DNA from: Gemmatimonadota bacterium | GTDB taxonomy: Bacteria > Latescibacterota > UBA2968 > UBA8231 | NCBI GenBank assembly: GCA_009845645.1 | Contig: VXZF01000719.1 | Location: forward strand, 1 to 10,320 | Length of the DNA: 10,320 bases | Direction of reading: 5' to 3' | Shown: in pieces, positions 6,971 through 10,320 of the stretch | How positions within the stretch are numbered: position 1 is the stretch's first letter | Layout of the letters: every line of letters starts with the position of its first letter | Notes under the pieces: model-generated | The model's database searches: none | Told to the model about the DNA's origin: nothing | What the model saw: only the letters and a program-made list of their open reading frames with translations | Made by a program: the position numbers and the translations under genes

Positions 6971-9094
6971 TCAATGGGCCACAGCCACTGTCCTGGTGCG
7001 CCGCACGATTCCTTCTTGCGCTTGCAGGACGATATTGAGCAGATAGATGCCCGGCGATAGTGCGTTGCCAGTACCGTCACGCCCATCCCACTGTACCGTT
7101 TGCGGGCCGGCGTCTTGCAACCCTAAGTCGATGCGGGCAACACGCCGCCCACTCAAGCTGTATATAAGCATCTCCACAGGGACGGGTTGGGTCAGGCGCA
7201 GAAGTCGGTATCGCACTTGCAGGCGATCATTGGCACCATCGCCGTTGGGGGTTATGACCGCCGAAGAGAATTGTAGTGCCCCGATGTGGACGACCGGTCC
7301 ACCAAATCCGTAAACCGTGAGACTATTGCTCGCGACTGCGGCGGAGGCATCCCCCTCTTCGATCCTCTGCGGTACACCTCTTTCTCCGCGGACAAAGACT
7401 TCGCCGACAAACGAGTTGGCCAATTGAAAAATTTCGGTGGAGAACACAAGGCGCAAGGGCACGGGATGCGACGGTGCCACTCGCTGCGGTAGATACACTA
7501 CCAGAGAGCCATCCCGTTGTACCACGCTGTCGGGGCGCACTGTTTGCAAGGACGCCCCCATATAGAGTTCGTGTAACTCCGCACTAGCCCCCAAGCGTAG
7601 GCGAACCGCATCAAAACCGCGTTCCCCACCGTCGAACACGGTACGGATATCGCAGGTGAATCTCTGGGGCTTGCCCAAACCGACTTGGACGCGTTCGCCT
7701 CGTGGGATTGGTACCGCCTCCAAGGCGACTTCTCCCACGACGCGGTTGGCTAAGGGGGACGCCGTTTCAATCCACAGCGAGTCAAGACGCACGAATTCCT
7801 CATAAAATTTGCTCTCCAAGACGGCGCGCACCTGCACGTAGCGCCCCCGTCGCAATGGACTTTGCGAGTTCGAGACGGCAGGCGACCACGGGGTCCAGTT
7901 TTCGGTGTCATAGGCGATGGAGGCGCGATTTCCCGGCAGGTTATAGAACGGGTGGGGAGACTCTCGTAAGTTTTCGTAGCGCGAGCGCGAAATGACAAGT
8001 TCACCACCCGTTTTACTGTACTCGTGGTAGACGTCTGGATCGGGGTCACGTCCACTGCGTACTTCGATATGCAAGCTAGTACGCGCTTCTTTCGTGAACA
8101 CAAATTCCCCATTTGCCGCACGCAGCCCTTGTGCCGTCCAAAACAGACGCCCGAAATTCACCTCGCGCAACAGATCGACGATGCGCGAGACGTAAACGGC
8201 CCTCCTCGGCACGCCCTCGGCAAAAAGCGCCCACTCGGCAATCACCCCCGGCAAGAGGCCGCTACTCTGGCCGAGTTGGAGCGGAAGGTCGTCGAAAGTG
8301 TCTGTCAACTGCGCATCGCGCAATGCAGGCAAGCGTTTAAAGCGCACAAAACGCGCGTAGCGACGGGCAAAACCCAACTCTACCCGGGACGAAAAATTGT
8401 CTTTAACGCGGACGATAGTCTCGGGAAGTGAGTGGTAGTGATGGTTTAAAGTCTCTGTGGCCAGGACATCCGCTTTCTCCTCAGCTATCGAAACTTCGAA
8501 GCTCGGCACGATATAGTCGAGGATAGGCTCGCCATCGAAATCCCGGAAACCCCTCGGCGGGATCCAAAAAGCCAAGCGCCCCAGCGGCACGGGTACGGTC
8601 AGATCAATGGTGTACCACTCCACGTCCAATCCCGAGCGCGTCATCGTACGCGCATCCTGTTCGGAGACAGGTTGGCTGTGAGTGGATTCTATGCCATCGA
8701 CGAGATGGAGCACTTCAGCGGCGGAAGCAGGAAGCAGGCCCACGTCAGCAGCGCGCCAGATACGCGGCGAGACACCGGGAGAGTAGTCGAGTTGGGTCGG
8801 ATTTTTGCTGGTGTACCAGCGGCGGATATAAGAGAGGACATTCTGGTCTGGCGTGAAAAAGACGGGCTGTATAGAACTAGGATGACTCTCGTAGTCGATA
8901 AAGGTCGTTAGTGAATCTATGGAGTTCCAAGCGAGGCCGCTGCCGCCCAGTTTCCAAGTCTGAATTTGGGCAGCGGATGGAATCGCGCAGAGGGACGTGC
9001 AAGATAAGACAAGGAGGGGATAAACGAAGAGGGACCGTAGCCACCAGCAAAACAGACCATCCACGCTATGATCTAAACGCAAAGGATTTGGCAT
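6971..9094 (-). CDS. Large secreted protein with discoidin-like region and CHU_C/FlgD-Ig-like C-terminal domain
   Basis: A 707-residue exported protein, first gene of a two-gene unit. An unusually long N-region precedes a hydrophobic core (SLFVYPLLVLSCTSLCAI), with cleavage likely after PSAA near residue 43. A discoidin-like region spans about 105-295 (HLVDGIESTHSQ ... WYTIDLTVPVPLGRLAFW ... IAEWALFAEGVP). A beta-rich middle follows, sharing the order of short motifs with its partner: W..WSP, a GRYVQVRAVL-type strand, GFDAVRLRL. The final 95 residues from 613 start ITPNGDGAND and include VQWDGRDGTGNALSPGIYLL. ATG at 9094 is chosen over 9109 because AAGGA lies 5 bases upstream and the predicted transcript starts near 9108, inside the longer alternative. 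It may be surface-exposed; no catalytic motif was recognised. Confidence 0.85.
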   Translation of the reverse strand: MPNPLRLDHSVDGLFCWWLRSLFVYPLLVLSCTSLCAIPSAAQIQTWKLGGSGLAWNSIDSLTTFIDYESHPSSIQPVFFTPDQNVLSYIRRWYTSKNPTQLDYSPGVSPRIWRAADVGLLPASAAEVLHLVDGIESTHSQPVSEQDARTMTRSGLDVEWYTIDLTVPVPLGRLAFWIPPRGFRDFDGEPILDYIVPSFEVSIAEEKADVLATETLNHHYHSLPETIVRVKDNFSSRVELGFARRYARFVRFKRLPALRDAQLTDTFDDLPLQLGQSSGLLPGVIAEWALFAEGVPRRAVYVSRIVDLLREVNFGRLFWTAQGLRAANGEFVFTKEARTSLHIEVRSGRDPDPDVYHEYSKTGGELVISRSRYENLRESPHPFYNLPGNRASIAYDTENWTPWSPAVSNSQSPLRRGRYVQVRAVLESKFYEEFVRLDSLWIETASPLANRVVGEVALEAVPIPRGERVQVGLGKPQRFTCDIRTVFDGGERGFDAVRLRLGASAELHELYMGASLQTVRPDSVVQRDGSLVVYLPQRVAPSHPVPLRLVFSTEIFQLANSFVGEVFVRGERGVPQRIEEGDASAAVASNSLTVYGFGGPVVHIGALQFSSAVITPNGDGANDRLQVRYRLLRLTQPVPVEMLIYSLSGRRVARIDLGLQDAGPQTVQWDGRDGTGNALSPGIYLLNIVLQAQEGIVRRTRTVAVAH

Positions 9095-9114
9095 TTCAGT
9101 CCTTGACATAAACG

Positions 9115-9143
9115 AATCTAGGAAGCTTGTGCCTCTAGGTCAA
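9115..9143 (-). promoter_or_regulatory. Predicted sigma70-type promoter for the secreted-protein pair
   Basis: On the minus strand TTGACC (9138-9143) is followed after exactly 17 bases by TAGATT (9115-9120). Transcription would begin near 9108, only about 14 bases before the ATG at 9094, which keeps the AAGGA ribosome site but excludes the ATG at 9109. It lies in the 97 bases between the sulfatase stop and the first secreted-protein gene, so the pair can be expressed separately from the sulfatase. No clear terminator is seen in that gap. Confidence 0.6.
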
Positions 9144-9191
9144 TCTATAGAAGTCCCGCAGTGATAGTAGCAATGGCGTATATCGGCCGGA

Positions 9192-10320
9192 TCACCGAAA
9201 CAGGCTTGCGTCGCATCGTCGTCTCAGCCGTGCGAGCTGATCTGCGAACTTGGAATCTGCTGCGAGATTGCAGGATTCGTGCGGGTCTTTGAACAGGTCG
9301 TACAGTTCCTCATAGACGGGCTGCTGCTCGTAGTAGCGAATGTATTTCCAGCGCTGCGTGCGCAGGCCTTCGCTCTTGGGGATGTCGGCGCGGTCGAACC
9401 GGTGCTCGCAGAAGAACGCCTTGCGCCATTCGGCTTCTTTGCCGCGCAGCAAGGGGACGAGGGATTTTCCCTGCATTCCGTCCGCAGCGTCCAAACCAGC
9501 TAGCTCGAGGATGGTTGGCGAGACATCGATGTTGAGGGCCATTTCTTCGCGGACGACGCCTCGATTGCCCTCGTCAGCCCGTGGGTCGAAGACGATCAGG
9601 GGAATGCGGATTGACTGTTCGTTCAACTGCCAGCAGTCGCTAAGCCCGCGATCGCCGTAGTACATCCCGTGGTCCGAGGCGAAGATCACGATTGTGTTGG
9701 CGGCTAACGATAGTTGATCTAACGCCGTGAGAATTCTGCCGATGTTGCGATCGACGCCGCTGACCATTCTGTACAGTCCGCGCATGTTCCGCTGGTAGTC
9801 TTCAGGCGTTGCATAGCGGGCCTGCCACCGCACGCGACTTTCCGTCTCGCGCAGGAATTTTGGTAGCCGCCTGAAGAAGTCGGGATGGGCGTTGAGTGGC
9901 TCTGGTATCTTCGCATCCGCGTAGAGTGGATCTTCAGTAGCCGGCCAGATGTAGTGGCGCGGGTCGTTGTCCTGCGCGTGCGGCGCATTGAAACTGACGG
10001 AGAGGCAAAACGGCTGGCTGGAATGGGTGCATAGGAAGTCGATTGTTTTGTCGCCGGTGATGTCGGTCAGATGGCGCACATGGCCGTCAGGCTGCCGGAT
10101 CTCATACCCGTCTTCAGTCCAGTGTTCGTAGTTGTCGAACGCGTCAAACATCTTTCCTATTGCGCCCTCGTCTGCGAGGGAAGGGTCGATTCCTTTTGCG
10201 GCAATGCCGAACTTGCCGATCAGCCCCGTGCGGTATCCGGCCCTTTTGAGAGCTGCCGGGTAGGAGCTGTCGGTGAACGCGCTTTGCAGGGGCGGCGTGA
10301 GGAAGGTGAAGCGGTGGCGG
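9192..10320 (-). CDS. Sulfatase (alkaline phosphatase superfamily), N-terminus beyond window edge
   Basis: Sulfatases hydrolyse sulfate esters using a formylglycine made from Cys or Ser in a C/S-x-P-x-R motif; that motif is not visible and should lie beyond the right edge. The frame stays open to 10320, giving about 375 residues; a Met at 10151 is internal. Landmarks in order: AALKRAGYRTGLIGKFG (the usual Lys-bearing segment), SFNAPHAQ with its conserved His, the metal-binding ASDHG (Asp codon 9672-9674), SIRIPLIVFDPR, and the C-terminal EELYDLFKDPHESCNLA typical of the family. In the segment DRGLSDCWQLNEQS a Cys (9633-9635) stands where most sulfatases have the substrate-contacting Lys of 'GKW.LYE.S'. 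A signal peptide cannot be judged. It lies upstream of, and in the same direction as, the secreted pair. Family is certain; substrate is unknown. Confidence 0.93.
   Translation of the reverse strand, partial: RHRFTFLTPPLQSAFTDSSYPAALKRAGYRTGLIGKFGIAAKGIDPSLADEGAIGKMFDAFDNYEHWTEDGYEIRQPDGHVRHLTDITGDKTIDFLCTHSSQPFCLSVSFNAPHAQDNDPRHYIWPATEDPLYADAKIPEPLNAHPDFFRRLPKFLRETESRVRWQARYATPEDYQRNMRGLYRMVSGVDRNIGRILTALDQLSLAANTIVIFASDHGMYYGDRGLSDCWQLNEQSIRIPLIVFDPRADEGNRGVVREEMALNIDVSPTILELAGLDAADGMQGKSLVPLLRGKEAEWRKAFFCEHRFDRADIPKSEGLRTQRWKYIRYYEQQPVYEELYDLFKDPHESCNLAADSKFADQLARLRRRCDASLFR

Noticed and set aside
8024..8431. Plus-strand 135-residue open frame inside the first secreted-protein gene
   Set aside because: It is fully antisense to a well-supported exported protein, has no family resemblance, and reads as a frame shadow.
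9192..10151. Sulfatase as a complete 319-residue gene starting at the Met at 10151
   Set aside because: The same frame continues without a stop to the window edge and codes for a typical sulfatase segment (GYRTGLIGKFG). The Met is internal and the real start is outside the window.

Overview
The window looks like a chromosomal stretch from an uncultured Gram-negative, diderm bacterium of moderately high GC. Evidence: MurA for a peptidoglycan wall, many proteins with signal peptides, and two large secreted proteins ending in a 'TPNGDGxND' domain of the kind common in the FCB group (Bacteroidetes, Gemmatimonadetes, Latescibacteria and relatives). A sulfatase and a SUMF1-fold protein fit that style of genome. 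A Latescibacteria-like source is my inference only; no rRNA or marker phylogeny is available here. There are no mobile elements, CRISPR arrays or phage genes, and no gene-free stretch longer than about 180 bases.

Layout. 1-1091 (minus): murA, cut at its C-terminal end by the window edge. It diverges from a small monothiol-type glutaredoxin (1270-1539, plus). The 178-base gap holds a good promoter for each gene and a perfect 8-bp inverted repeat between them, a candidate shared operator. The glutaredoxin converges on a GAF-like protein (1536-2057, minus) with a 4-base overlap of coding ends. A tRNA-Phe(GAA) gene with encoded CCA follows (2113-2188, plus) behind its own promoter. An 18-bp hairpin (2203-2240) separates it from the end of a secreted SUMF1-fold protein (2255-3172, minus). 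That gene diverges from a 12-helix MFS transporter (plus, ending 4543).

The right half is all minus strand. At the edge is a sulfatase (9192-10320) whose N-terminus and nucleophile motif lie outside the window. Then comes a promoter (TTGACC-17-TAGATT) and a two-gene unit, 9094-6971 and 6968-4635. These encode a pair of architecturally similar, probably paralogous secreted proteins: signal peptide, discoidin-like (F5/8 type C) domain or domains, beta-sandwich middle region and a CHU_C/FlgD-Ig-like C-terminal domain. They are almost certainly co-translated (TGATCATG junction). This pair is the least characterised and most interesting part.

Working together: the left part is housekeeping (wall precursor synthesis, thiol redox, tRNA). 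The right part is an envelope/secreted module, plausibly for binding and desulfating external sulfated glycans. The SUMF1 protein lacks the cysteine pair of formylglycine-generating enzymes, so it should not be assumed to mature the nearby sulfatase.
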